DNA of 64,000 nt from Paraliobacillus sp044383835 (lineage in GTDB: Bacteria; Bacillota; Bacilli; Bacillales; Amphibacillaceae), in the NCBI RefSeq assembly GCF_044383835.1, contig NZ_JBISEP010000001.1, positions 248,001 through 312,000 on the forward strand, read 5' to 3'. Positions 18,701-26,327 of the stretch are shown one piece after another. The notes beneath the pieces were generated by a model that saw only the letters and a list, made by a program, of their open reading frames with translations, did no database searches and was not told the origin of the DNA. Within the stretch, counting starts at the first letter, position 1; every line of letters begins with the position of its first letter. The translations under genes and the position numbers were made by a program.

Positions 18701-19352
18701 TTTCAAGATATTCTTTTGCGACTGAGGCTTGTGCTTTTAAAGGGTCTAATTGCCCCTCTATTTCATAAATAATATCTTCTACTCGATTTAAATTTTCTTG
18801 TGTTTCAGCAAGTTTATATTCTGCTTTTTTCTTACGGTTTTTATATTTCAAAACACCTGCTGCCTCTTCAAAGATCGTACGACGTTCTTCCGCTTTAGAA
18901 CTTAAAATTTCTTCTACTTTACCTTGACTAATAATAGAAAATGCTTCTTTTCCAAGTCCGGAATCCATGAATAGATCAATAATATCCTTTAATCGACAAT
19001 TTTGTTTATTTAGTAAATACTCACTTTCCCCAGAACGATAGACGCGTCTTGTTACGCTTACTTCTTCATAATCAATCGGTAAAGTTTGATCTTTGTTATC
19101 TAAAACAAGGGTTACTTCTGCTACATTAAGTGGCTTTCTTGTATCGCTACCTTGAAAGATAATATCTTCCATCTTGGTGCCACGTAATGACTTAGCTGAT
19201 TGTTCACCTAATACCCACCGGATCGCGTCTGTAACATTACTTTTCCCACTACCATTTGGTCCAACAACCGCTGTTACTCCAGGTACGAAATCAACCGAGA
19301 TTCGCTCAGCAAAAGATTTAAAACCAACAGATTCAATTTTTTTTAGGAACAT
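15780..19352 (-). CDS. smc: Chromosome segregation ATPase SMC
   Basis: Condensin subunit that organises and segregates the chromosome with ScpA and ScpB. The 1190-residue protein has an ABC-type head with P-loop GPNGSGKS (31-38), long coiled coils, a Gly-rich hinge at about 500-680 (VVNPGGSMSGGAKK at its end), and a C-terminal head with LLSGGERALTAIALLFAI and DEVEAALD. The start is ATG 19352, preceded by AGGAG at 7 bases and aligning with homologues; earlier in-frame starts at 19358 and 19415 are unlikely. It is separated from rnc by a convergent gene, so it must have its own promoter. Confidence 0.98.
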   Translation of the reverse strand: MFLKKIESVGFKSFAERISVDFVPGVTAVVGPNGSGKSNVTDAIRWVLGEQSAKSLRGTKMEDIIFQGSDTRKPLNVAEVTLVLDNKDQTLPIDYEEVSVTRRVYRSGESEYLLNKQNCRLKDIIDLFMDSGLGKEAFSIISQGKVEEILSSKAEERRTIFEEAAGVLKYKNRKKKAEYKLAETQENLNRVEDIIYEIEGQLDPLKAQASVAKEYLEKKETLKVEEISLLITEIEQLHKDWQAYLNAIEQQKNQDIEKTTTIQKNEAAVEKERQVIQEMDESIQHLQDYLLTLTQELESLEGNKKLMQERSRHFEENKAQLSSNLETLKAKINVSSEQYNKEKNQLEQLTHTRNEIQEKVQRIESQLANKEENIEEKIEQRKAEYIDDLNQQAAKRNEKQSVMQQLEHIAFKLKNHKQKFDDQVSSRDALTDNLNEVKTELNAYNIQINKQQEQLERLKEAIQQKKKDYQLSQDKLMQGYQQIEKLKSRQEMLAEMKEDFQGYFHGVKAVLKARKKGQLKGIHGAVLELVDIPKQYLTAMETALTTQSQHIVIDHEQSARHAIQWLKRSNNGRATFLPLQTMRPKVIPATLIKQLRNHAGFVGIAADLIEFDQKYYTVIHNLLGNTIFANTLKDATELARLSERRFRVVTLDGDVVNPGGSMSGGAKKNNSQSLFTREKDLQELNEKITAYQKRTLAFEENVKNQKKQVESKELKLEEVRGKIEVLQQTENELQAQYTERTVQLRYINDNMTVYDQESEQIKKDMQRLTEQKQHIEDQLTQMDSNLTKLKDQIEDLTQKQNEDQVNHQVLQDNLHELRIQLAKQDRNVYHQNEKVTNLSDVLEEMNQSKVETTKQLEELMAFQTSNNKQQEIEASIKNKELEKQETTTQIQQFRQQRMAKTQQIEDAEREIKTIQNQKQAILEKIQTNEVKANRLDVELENKLHHLQSEYIITFEKAQETYQKADNMEEASREVKLLKRSIEELGTVNIGAIEEYERIEERYQFLTEQQADLNEAKDTLYTVIAEMDQEMQRRFEETFMQIKEEFSYVFQQLFGGGHAALQLTDPNDLLETGVEIKAQPPGKKAQQLALLSGGERALTAIALLFAILRVRPVPFCVLDEVEAALDDANVHRFARYLREYSSNTQFIVITHRKGTMEEADVLYGVTMQESGVSRLVSVKLEETNDMIHTGV

Positions 19353-19531
19353 ATGCATTCTCCTATTTAATCTAACAAAATAAGTATGTATTTTGAATGA
19401 ATGTTTTCTTTTCAACTAATTTATTTTATCATAAAGAAGGAAGAGTTAGAAGATTAGTTTATTACGGAGGATGTTTGTAATAATCAATCTGACTAGTTAC
19501 ATTCTCGAAAAGTAGAAAGGGGCGATAGAGC

Positions 19532-19756
19532 ATGAGTCAGTTAAATGAAGCAACGTCAGAAAATCTAGCATACTTGCTTGAAGAAATTGCAAAAAAATTA
19601 AAAGTAGTAAACCAAGCCATTTTAGATCCTGAAGATTATGATTTAAATAAATATAATCAGTTAAAGTTACTTTACGATGTTTTACGACAAAAAGGCCAAC
19701 TCAGTGTTTCTGAAACACAAGCATTCATCGAAGAACTTGCATCCATTAGAAAATAG
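19532..19756 (+). CDS. UPF0435 (YfkK-like, DUF1128) small protein
   Basis: A 74-residue acidic protein on the strand opposite its neighbours, with an AAGGGG site upstream. SENLAYLLEEIAKKLKVVNQAIL, a DLNKYNQLKLLYDVL stretch and a C-terminal IEELASIRK resemble the UPF0435 family of Bacillaceae (B. subtilis YfkK). Its function is unknown. It is divergent from smc and convergent with rnc, and is not found at this position in B. subtilis, so it has been inserted or relocated here. Family assignment is by remembered pattern. Confidence 0.8.
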   Translation: MSQLNEATSENLAYLLEEIAKKLKVVNQAILDPEDYDLNKYNQLKLLYDVLRQKGQLSVSETQAFIEELASIRK

Positions 19757-19801
19757 TTAGAATCGTTTAGCACTACTGCTAAACGGCGAGCTAATGTTAT
19801 A

Positions 19802-19855
19802 TGATTGTTGGCTTGTTTTTACGAATACACATTCATAAAAACGAGCCAACCATCA
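19802..19855. terminator. Bidirectional terminator between yfkK-like gene and rnc
   Basis: A long inverted repeat (19807-19821 with 19836-19850, one G-U pair, extendable to 19802 and 19855) has T and A runs inside its stem. It lies between two convergent genes and can stop transcription from both sides. Confidence 0.8.
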
Positions 19856-19872
19856 CAAGTTAATGATAAGAA

Positions 19873-20556
19873 TTAACTCTTATAATAATCCAAAGCTTTC
19901 TTTGCAGCTCTTTGCTCTGCTTCCTTCTTCGTTCGTCCATTCCCTTGACCGGAAACTTCTTTATTTACTTTCACTTGTGCTACAAATTCTCTGTCATGGG
20001 CAGGACCATTCTCTGCTACAATCTCGTATTCAATTTCTGCTGTTCCCTTTTGTTGAATCAATTCTTGCAGTTGGCTTTTATAATCCATTCCATGAAAAAA
20101 AGCACCTTGACTAATTTTAGGATACACATATCGCTCTAAAAATTGGATAACGACTTGAAATCCTTGATCTAAGTATAAAGCACCTATAAAAGCTTCAAAT
20201 ACATCGGCTAATAATGCTGGTCGATGTCGACCTCCAGTACGTTCTTCACCTTTTCCTAATAGTACAAATTGATGAAAGGTCAATTCTTTAGCAAAATCAA
20301 CTAAAGCTGGCTCACAAACGATTGCAGCTCGTAACTTTGTTAAATCACCTTCAGCCATGTTGGGAAATGTTCGATATAAATACTGTGAAACACCTAACTC
20401 CAAGACAGCATCACCTAAAAACTCTAATCTTTCATTGTCACTTAATGGTTGTTTTTTATTTTCATTCACATAAGAAGAATGTGTGAATGCTTGCCGCAAC
20501 AATCCTTCATTAAGAAACTGTATATTTATCTGATTTTGTAATGGCTGAAAATCCAT
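19873..20556 (-). CDS. rnc: Ribonuclease III
   Basis: Double-strand-specific endoribonuclease for rRNA and scRNA processing. The 227-residue protein has the catalytic signature NERLEFLGDAVLEL near residue 40, a second acidic cluster LADVFEAFIGALYLDQG, and a C-terminal dsRBD with NGRTKKEAEQRAAKKAL. The start is ATG 20556 with GGAGAGG just upstream; the GTG at 20568 lacks a site. It follows acpP, as in B. subtilis, but only 36 bases after a hairpin, and does not continue into smc. Confidence 0.96.
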   Translation of the reverse strand: MDFQPLQNQINIQFLNEGLLRQAFTHSSYVNENKKQPLSDNERLEFLGDAVLELGVSQYLYRTFPNMAEGDLTKLRAAIVCEPALVDFAKELTFHQFVLLGKGEERTGGRHRPALLADVFEAFIGALYLDQGFQVVIQFLERYVYPKISQGAFFHGMDYKSQLQELIQQKGTAEIEYEIVAENGPAHDREFVAQVKVNKEVSGQGNGRTKKEAEQRAAKKALDYYKS

Positions 20557-20592
20557 AGACCTCTCCACCTTGACAAATATTTTAGATGTGGT

Positions 20593-20620
20593 AAAAGTCT
20601 CGCTTTTCAGCGAGACTTTT
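20593..20620 (-). terminator. Weak terminator between acpP and rnc
   Basis: A perfect 12-bp stem (20593-20604 with 20609-20620) and 4-base loop. On the minus strand only four T residues, inside the stem, end the hairpin, so termination is probably partial and rnc is fed by read-through. Confidence 0.7.
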
Positions 20621-20638
20621 TTTCATAATATTAGTTTG

Positions 20639-20872
20639 TTACGATTGGTTATCTATGTAATTCACAGCATCACCAACTGTACCTATTTTTTCTGCATCTT
20701 CATCAGCAATTTCCATATCAAACTCATCTTCTAATTCCATAACAAGCTCAACTACATCTAATGAATCAGCTTCTAAATCATCTTTAAAAGAGGCTTCCAT
20801 GGTTACTTTTTCCTCTTCTACATCTAAGCGATCAACTACAATTTTCTTTACACGATCAAAAGTCTCTGCCAT
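20639..20872 (-). CDS. acpP: Acyl carrier protein
   Basis: Carries growing acyl chains on a phosphopantetheine arm in type II fatty acid synthesis. It has 77 residues, is highly acidic, and has the attachment Ser37 in the EADSLDVVELVMELEDEF motif. The start is ATG 20872 with GGGGGTG 8 bases upstream. It is the last gene of the fapR-plsX-fabD-fabG-acpP operon. Confidence 0.98.
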   Translation of the reverse strand: MAETFDRVKKIVVDRLDVEEEKVTMEASFKDDLEADSLDVVELVMELEDEFDMEIADEDAEKIGTVGDAVNYIDNQS

Positions 20873-20915
20873 CTTGCTGTCACCCCCTTTCAATATATTT
20901 ATAATAAGTGCATAC

Positions 20916-21656
20916 TTACATTACCATACCACCATCTACTTGTATAGTTTGTCCTGTAACATAAGAAGCATCATCGGAAGCAAGAAAACCAACGACATGC
21001 GCAACATCTTCTGCTTGACCTAAACGTGCTAATGGGATAAGTTCTGCCATCGCTTTTTGTTGCTCCTCTGTTAATTGATCTGTCATGTCTGTTTCAATAA
21101 ATCCAGGTGCAACTGCATTTACTAAAATATTTCTACTAGCAAATTCCTTTGCTGCTGTTTTTGTCATGCCAATTACACCAGCTTTTGCAGCTACATAATT
21201 TGCTTGACCTGCATTACCACTAATACCGACTACTGAGGCAACATTAATAATACGACCATACCGTTGCTTCATCATTTGTCTTGTCACAGCTTTAGTAGTT
21301 AGAAAAACTCCTTTTAAATTCGTTTGAATGACATCATCGAATTCTGATTCTTTCATTCTCATGAGTAAATTATCTTTTGTAATACCAGCATTGTTGATTA
21401 AAATATCAAGACGACCAAATGTAGAAACTGCCTCTCGCACCATTTGTTTGACTTCTTCTTCTACCGACACATTTGCTTGAATTTTAATTGCTTTGGCACC
21501 CAGTTGTTTCACCTCATCAACAACTTCTTGAGCTTTTGCCTCATTACCTGCAAAATTTATGACGACATCAGCACCTTTTCGAGCTAGTTCTAATGCAATC
21601 GCTCGCCCAATACCTCTAGAAGCTCCAGTTACAAGTGCAACCTTTCCTTTAAACAT
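20916..21656 (-). CDS. fabG: 3-oxoacyl-[acyl-carrier-protein] reductase
   Basis: NADPH-dependent short-chain dehydrogenase performing the first reduction in fatty acid elongation. The 246-residue protein has the nucleotide motif TGASRGIGRAIA near residue 10, NNAGITKDNLLMRM, the catalytic Ser in NVASVVGI, and the YVAAKAG pair of Tyr and Lys. It ends in GQTIQVDGGMVM, typical of FabG. It shares one base with the fabD stop (TAATG). Confidence 0.98.
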   Translation of the reverse strand: MFKGKVALVTGASRGIGRAIALELARKGADVVINFAGNEAKAQEVVDEVKQLGAKAIKIQANVSVEEEVKQMVREAVSTFGRLDILINNAGITKDNLLMRMKESEFDDVIQTNLKGVFLTTKAVTRQMMKQRYGRIINVASVVGISGNAGQANYVAAKAGVIGMTKTAAKEFASRNILVNAVAPGFIETDMTDQLTEEQQKAMAELIPLARLGQAEDVAHVVGFLASDDASYVTGQTIQVDGGMVM

Positions 21657-22603
21657 TATGCTTCCTCCTTATACCACGTAACAAAATCATTCAAAGACTT
21701 TGAATCTTGAACTGTAAAAGTTTTCATTCGCCGATTAATTTTTTTAATTAATCCAGTCAATACTTTACCATTACCCACTTCTACAATTGCATCTATGTCA
21801 GATTTCATTATGTCATTCACTATTTCTTCAAATCGAACTGTGGAAAATAACTGTTCTACTAAAAGTTGCTTGATCTCCGTGTGATCCGTTACTCTTTCAG
21901 CAGTGACGTTTGCATAAGTAGGTAATGTTACATCCTCAATCATAATATTGTCCAGTGACTTAGCAAACGATTCAGCTGCTGACTTCATCAGTGATGAATG
22001 AAATGGTCCACTAACACTTAACGGTAATACACGTTTCGCTCCAGCTTCTTTTAGTTTCGTTATCGCCTGATCAATTGCATTTTTATCACCTGAGATAACA
22101 ATTTGTCCAGGGCAATTCAAATTAGCAATCTCAATTATTTCATTTGTTTCTTGACCAATTACATCTAGTTCAGCTTGGAGCTGACTCTGACTTAAACCAA
22201 GTACTGCAGCCATTGTACCCTTTCCTTTTGGATAAGCTTGCTCCATTAACTTCCCTCTTGTTTGAACCAAGGATACAGCATCTTCAAAAGAGATAGATCC
22301 TGCTGCCACCAGTGCACTGTATTCTCCTAAACTATGTCCTGCTACCGCAACAGGAACTACTCCTTCTTCTTCTAACAACTTTGTAATAGCACTACTAACT
22401 AATAAAAGTGATGGCTGCGCATATTCCGTTTGTGTCAATGTTTCTATTGGACCTTCAAACATAAGTTTTGTAAGTTCTGTATCAAGGATTGAGTCAGCTT
22501 GCTTAAACATAGATTGAACAATAGGTGAGTTTTGAAATAATGTTTCACCCATTCCTACTTGTTGTGACCCTTGACCAGGATATACGAAAGCAACTTTCTT
22601 CAT
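21656..22603 (-). CDS. fabD: Malonyl-CoA:ACP transacylase
   Basis: Transfers malonyl groups from CoA to acyl carrier protein to start elongation. The 315-residue protein has the oxyanion-loop motif YPGQGSQQVGMG at the N-terminus, the nucleophile Ser91 in AGHSLGEYSAL, and the general-base His in SGPFHSSLM (about 200). It starts one base before the plsX stop region and overlaps fabG by one base, consistent with one operon. Confidence 0.98.
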   Translation of the reverse strand: MKKVAFVYPGQGSQQVGMGETLFQNSPIVQSMFKQADSILDTELTKLMFEGPIETLTQTEYAQPSLLLVSSAITKLLEEEGVVPVAVAGHSLGEYSALVAAGSISFEDAVSLVQTRGKLMEQAYPKGKGTMAAVLGLSQSQLQAELDVIGQETNEIIEIANLNCPGQIVISGDKNAIDQAITKLKEAGAKRVLPLSVSGPFHSSLMKSAAESFAKSLDNIMIEDVTLPTYANVTAERVTDHTEIKQLLVEQLFSTVRFEEIVNDIMKSDIDAIVEVGNGKVLTGLIKKINRRMKTFTVQDSKSLNDFVTWYKEEA

Positions 22604-22604
22604 T

Positions 22605-23609
22605 CTATTCCTCCTCTGGGAGTGTTTCTATCGTAGCAACTGTTTTTTCTATCGTTTCTGTAACATTATTTTCAACCATATAACGCGCTTGTTTAATGGC
22701 ACTATAAATTGCCCTTCCATCCGAAGATCCATGCGCTTTGATTACTGGTGCGGACAAGCCAAACAATCCAGCCCCACCATATTCAGCATAATCGAGCTGA
22801 TTCTTTAGCTCTTTCAAACGATCTTTCATTAACATTGCAGCAAGTTTTGTTTTTAAATTGGATAAAAAGGATTGCTTTAGCATAGAGAACAAACTTAACG
22901 CTGTTCCTTCGATTGATTTCAATGCAACGTTGCCACTAAATCCATCAGTCACAATTACATCTGCTTTTCCTTCCAAGAGCTCTCTCGCTTCAATATTTCC
23001 AACAAAATTTATTGGCGCTTCCTTCAACATAGCAAATGCTTTCTTTGTTAATTCATTTCCTTTGCCATCTTCTGAACCAATATTTAACAAACCTATTTTA
23101 GGTGAAGTAACACCTCTGACTTTTTCCACGTAGACGCTACCCATTATCGCATATTGTAATAAATGCTTCGGCTTGGCATCAACATTAGCACCAACATCCA
23201 ATAGTAAAAATCCCTTTTTATCAATTGTAGGTAGAGTAGGTGACAGTGCTGGTCGTTCTATTCCTTTAATTCTGCCAACATGAAACAGCCCAGCACTCAT
23301 CAATGCACCAGTATTTCCGGCTGAAATACAAGCATCTGCTCTGTTTTCTTTCACTTCTTTTGCCATTAAAACAAGTGATGCATCTTTCTTTCTTCTTACC
23401 GCTCGAACCGGCTCGTCTTCACCAGTAATAACTGTATTTGTATGTATAATGGATATTCGTTCTGAAGATGTTAGCAATGGCTTTATTTTTTCTTCATCAC
23501 CAATTAAAATAATTTCTATATCATTAAAGCCCTTTATAGCTTTCATTGCTCCTTCAACAATAACTTGCGGTGCATTGTCACCACCCATAGCGTCAATCGC
23601 TAGCTTCAT
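22605..23609 (-). CDS. plsX: Phosphate acyltransferase PlsX
   Basis: Makes acyl-phosphate from acyl-ACP, the donor for PlsY in phosphatidic acid synthesis, on the inner face of the membrane. The 334-residue protein starts MKLAIDAMGGDNAPQ and has CISAGNTGALMSAGL, LLDVGANVDAKP and VTDGFSGNVALK, all conserved. Its start lies inside fapR (17-base overlap), with GGAG upstream of the ATG, so it is coupled to its regulator. Confidence 0.98.
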   Translation of the reverse strand: MKLAIDAMGGDNAPQVIVEGAMKAIKGFNDIEIILIGDEEKIKPLLTSSERISIIHTNTVITGEDEPVRAVRRKKDASLVLMAKEVKENRADACISAGNTGALMSAGLFHVGRIKGIERPALSPTLPTIDKKGFLLLDVGANVDAKPKHLLQYAIMGSVYVEKVRGVTSPKIGLLNIGSEDGKGNELTKKAFAMLKEAPINFVGNIEARELLEGKADVIVTDGFSGNVALKSIEGTALSLFSMLKQSFLSNLKTKLAAMLMKDRLKELKNQLDYAEYGGAGLFGLSAPVIKAHGSSDGRAIYSAIKQARYMVENNVTETIEKTVATIETLPEEE

Positions 23610-24189
23610 TTCGACCTTCTCCTTTTTGTTCGTTTGATCGGTACATATCGAAAACGCCTGAGAAAACTATTTCATTATCGACATAACTATTAACTTCTAC
23701 CTTGGTTCGCCTGTTATCTGTTGATGATGATACGACGTTCGCTTTTGCAACAACACGCTCTCCTTGCTTTACTTGGCGAGTAAATCTTATATCAGCTTTT
23801 ATCGTTAAAGCTAACTGATCATTAATAACAGCCACGGCTAGCGAATTAGCTTGCGCAAACAAATGATGCCCACGTGCAATATTATTACGTGAAAAAACAT
23901 GTTCTAATCCAATATCTAATATAGAAATTGCTCGTTCATCTAATTCTAAATCAATCACTTCACCAATAACCTCATCGATCGGCAATGCTTTAACCGTTTC
24001 GTTCCATTGATCTGTCGCTACCGATTTAATACGTTCTCTAAGTTCAGGTATAGCTAATTCCATCCGATCTAACCGAATCGTTTGAATGCTAACATAAAAT
24101 TGATTAGCTAATGCTTCATCCGTAATAAATGGCATTTCTTCTATTGTTTGACGAAGTTTTTCCTGTCTTTGTTTCTTTGGCAACTTCAT
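23593..24189 (-). CDS. fapR: Fatty acid/phospholipid synthesis repressor FapR
   Basis: Represses fatty acid and phospholipid genes and is released by malonyl-CoA. The 198-residue protein has an N-terminal DeoR-like helix-turn-helix (ITDEALANQFYVSIQTIRLDRMEL, about 20-50) and a C-terminal hotdog fold with NNIARGHHLFAQANSLAVAV and SYVDNEIVFSGVF. It is the first gene of its operon, and an operator matching its own binding site lies just upstream, so autoregulation is expected. Confidence 0.97.
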   Translation of the reverse strand: MKLPKKQRQEKLRQTIEEMPFITDEALANQFYVSIQTIRLDRMELAIPELRERIKSVATDQWNETVKALPIDEVIGEVIDLELDERAISILDIGLEHVFSRNNIARGHHLFAQANSLAVAVINDQLALTIKADIRFTRQVKQGERVVAKANVVSSSTDNRRTKVEVNSYVDNEIVFSGVFDMYRSNEQKGEGRNEASD

Positions 24190-24224
24190 TACTTCACCAT
24201 CCTAGTAGGTATATTAACTGTTTT

Positions 24225-24243
24225 TTATGACTAGGTACTAATA
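24225..24243 (-). promoter_or_regulatory. FapR operator
   Basis: The minus strand reads TATTAGTACCTAGTCATAA, matching the FapR site known in Bacillus (TTAGTACC core with an imperfect inverted repeat). It starts three bases after the -10 hexamer of the fapR promoter, covering the expected transcription start, a position suited to blocking RNA polymerase. Confidence 0.85.
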
Positions 24244-24245
24244 GT

Positions 24246-24274
24246 AATATATAACACCTATAATCTTCTTGCAA
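24246..24274 (-). promoter_or_regulatory. Sigma-A promoter of the fapR operon
   Basis: Minus-strand TTGCAA (24269-24274) is separated by 17 bases from TATATT (24246-24251). It lies between the recG stop and fapR, and the FapR operator follows directly. Confidence 0.75.
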
Positions 24275-24282
24275 GTCATTTA

Positions 24283-26319
24283 TTAATCAAAAGTGACTCC
24301 AGCCTCTTCAAATGTCTGTTTTACATAATTATTTAAAGCTTGGTACTCTGAATCATTGGTTAGCAAATGGTTATAAACGATCGACTGTGCATCATTTCTA
24401 GCTGTCTCAAGTGCACGATAATCCTGTGCAATATCAGCAACTTTAAATTCTGGAAGCCCACTTTGTTTCTTTCCAAAAAAATCTCCTGGCCCTCTTAATT
24501 GTAAATCTTGTTCTGCTAATTCAAATCCGTTTGTTGTTTCTGTCATGATCTTCATACGTTCTTTTCCTACATCACCTTTAGGATCTGCAATTAAAACACA
24601 ATAACTTTGCGCTTCACCTCGTCCTACGCGCCCTCTTAGCTGATGAAGTTGCGATAATCCAAAACGCTCTGCATCATAAATCACCATTACAGTCGCGTTA
24701 GGCACATTTACTCCTACTTCTACCACGGTTGTGGATACTAACACTTGCACTTGGTTCGATGCAAACTGTTGCATGACTGCTTCTTTTTCATCGTTATGTA
24801 GTCGACCATGTAGTAATCCTACTTCAATTTGTTGAGAATTGTACATTTCTTGCAATTGTTGGTACAAATCTACCGCATTTTGAATATCTAATTTGTCCGA
24901 TTCTTCAATAAGTGGGCATATGACATATGCTTGATAACCTTGCTTTACTTCTTTTTGAATAAATTGCAACACTCTTGTTAACATGTTGTCTTTTACCCAA
25001 TAAGTTTCAACTGGCTTTCTTCCCACTGGCATTTCGTCAATTTGACTTACATCCATATCTCCAAAGCTTGTAATTGCTAAAGTTCTTGGAATTGGAGTTG
25101 CTGTCATAAACAAAACGTCTGGATCAATCCCTTTATCTCGCAACGCTTTTCGTTGGTTTACCCCAAAACGATGCTGTTCATCAACAATAACCGTACCAAG
25201 GTTAGCAAAATGAACATCCTCTTGTATTAACGCATGTGTCCCAACAATAATATCGATAGCTTGTTGTTCTATCAGAGATAAAATTTCTTTTCGCTTCTTC
25301 CCTTTGATTGATCCGGTCAACAGAGCAACGGAAACATTCTCTCCAAATAATGCTTGTAACGATGACATATGTTGCTCTGCTAAAATCTCGGTCGGTACCA
25401 TCATAGCACCTTGTTTCCCTGCGACAATCGAAGCATACAAACTAATAGCAGCTACAGCTGTCTTTCCAGAACCTACATCTCCTTGTAGCAAGCGATTCAT
25501 TCGATACGGTGAACGCATATCTTGAAGAATTTCCTGTAAAGATCTATTTTGTGCCTTGGTTAACTGAAATGGAAGTCTGTCAATAAATCGATTAACAAGT
25601 GAAAAATCAAATAGCTGACTATTCCCCTGTGTCCTTTCTCGATTTCTTTTTCTTAACAACTGCATTTTTAATTGGAACAACAACAATTCTTCATATATAA
25701 ACCTTCGTTTTGCTTGCTTTAGTGCTTGAAAACTAGTAGGAAAATGTATTTCTTTCAATGCTTTCGCACGTGTTAACAGTTTATAGCTAGTCAAATAAGC
25801 AGAAGGTAATAATTCAACAATTTGCTCTTCATACTGTTCTAATGCTTTTTTTATAATCTTTTTTAGTTGAATCGATTTGAGCGGCTGTTTTACATAATAT
25901 ACAGGTTGTATTGGTTGATCGGTTTTCGCCTTCCCTTTTTTGTATTGTTCAATAGTAATCTGTAGACGGTGCTGATCCCATTTTCCTGTACATGTCACAA
26001 TAGCTCCAGGTACTAATTGTTTCTTAGCAAATGGGCGATTAAACATCACACCTTTTACAACTGCATGTTCTACTTGCAAACGTACGATAAGCCTAGATTT
26101 TTTTCTACCGTAATAAGTTACAGTTGGTTCTCCAAGCACTTCTCCTTCAATGGTAACTTTATCATCATGAATCAGTTCGCTTAACGGTTTGATTTCATAA
26201 TTCTCATAACGATTAGGGAAATAAAACAATAGATCATTCACTGTGCTAATACCTATTGCTTCTAACTGTTCTTTTAGCCTATTCCCTACACCACCAATTG
26301 TTTCAATCGGCCAATTCAT
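24283..26319 (-). CDS. recG: ATP-dependent DNA helicase RecG
   Basis: Branch-migrating helicase that remodels stalled forks and Holliday junctions. The 678-residue protein has the N-terminal wedge/OB region (about 60-140), helicase motifs GDVGSGKTAVA, VDEQHRFG, FMTATPIPRTLAI, and LHGRLHNDEK through the motif VI region QLRGRVGRGEAQSYC. The ATG at 26319 is used; a GTG at 26331 overlapping the sdaAA stop (GTGA) is an equally possible start adding 4 residues. There is no terminator before the fapR promoter. Confidence 0.96.
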   Translation of the reverse strand: MNWPIETIGGVGNRLKEQLEAIGISTVNDLLFYFPNRYENYEIKPLSELIHDDKVTIEGEVLGEPTVTYYGRKKSRLIVRLQVEHAVVKGVMFNRPFAKKQLVPGAIVTCTGKWDQHRLQITIEQYKKGKAKTDQPIQPVYYVKQPLKSIQLKKIIKKALEQYEEQIVELLPSAYLTSYKLLTRAKALKEIHFPTSFQALKQAKRRFIYEELLLFQLKMQLLRKRNRERTQGNSQLFDFSLVNRFIDRLPFQLTKAQNRSLQEILQDMRSPYRMNRLLQGDVGSGKTAVAAISLYASIVAGKQGAMMVPTEILAEQHMSSLQALFGENVSVALLTGSIKGKKRKEILSLIEQQAIDIIVGTHALIQEDVHFANLGTVIVDEQHRFGVNQRKALRDKGIDPDVLFMTATPIPRTLAITSFGDMDVSQIDEMPVGRKPVETYWVKDNMLTRVLQFIQKEVKQGYQAYVICPLIEESDKLDIQNAVDLYQQLQEMYNSQQIEVGLLHGRLHNDEKEAVMQQFASNQVQVLVSTTVVEVGVNVPNATVMVIYDAERFGLSQLHQLRGRVGRGEAQSYCVLIADPKGDVGKERMKIMTETTNGFELAEQDLQLRGPGDFFGKKQSGLPEFKVADIAQDYRALETARNDAQSIVYNHLLTNDSEYQALNNYVKQTFEEAGVTFD

Positions 26320-26327
26320 CAATCCAA

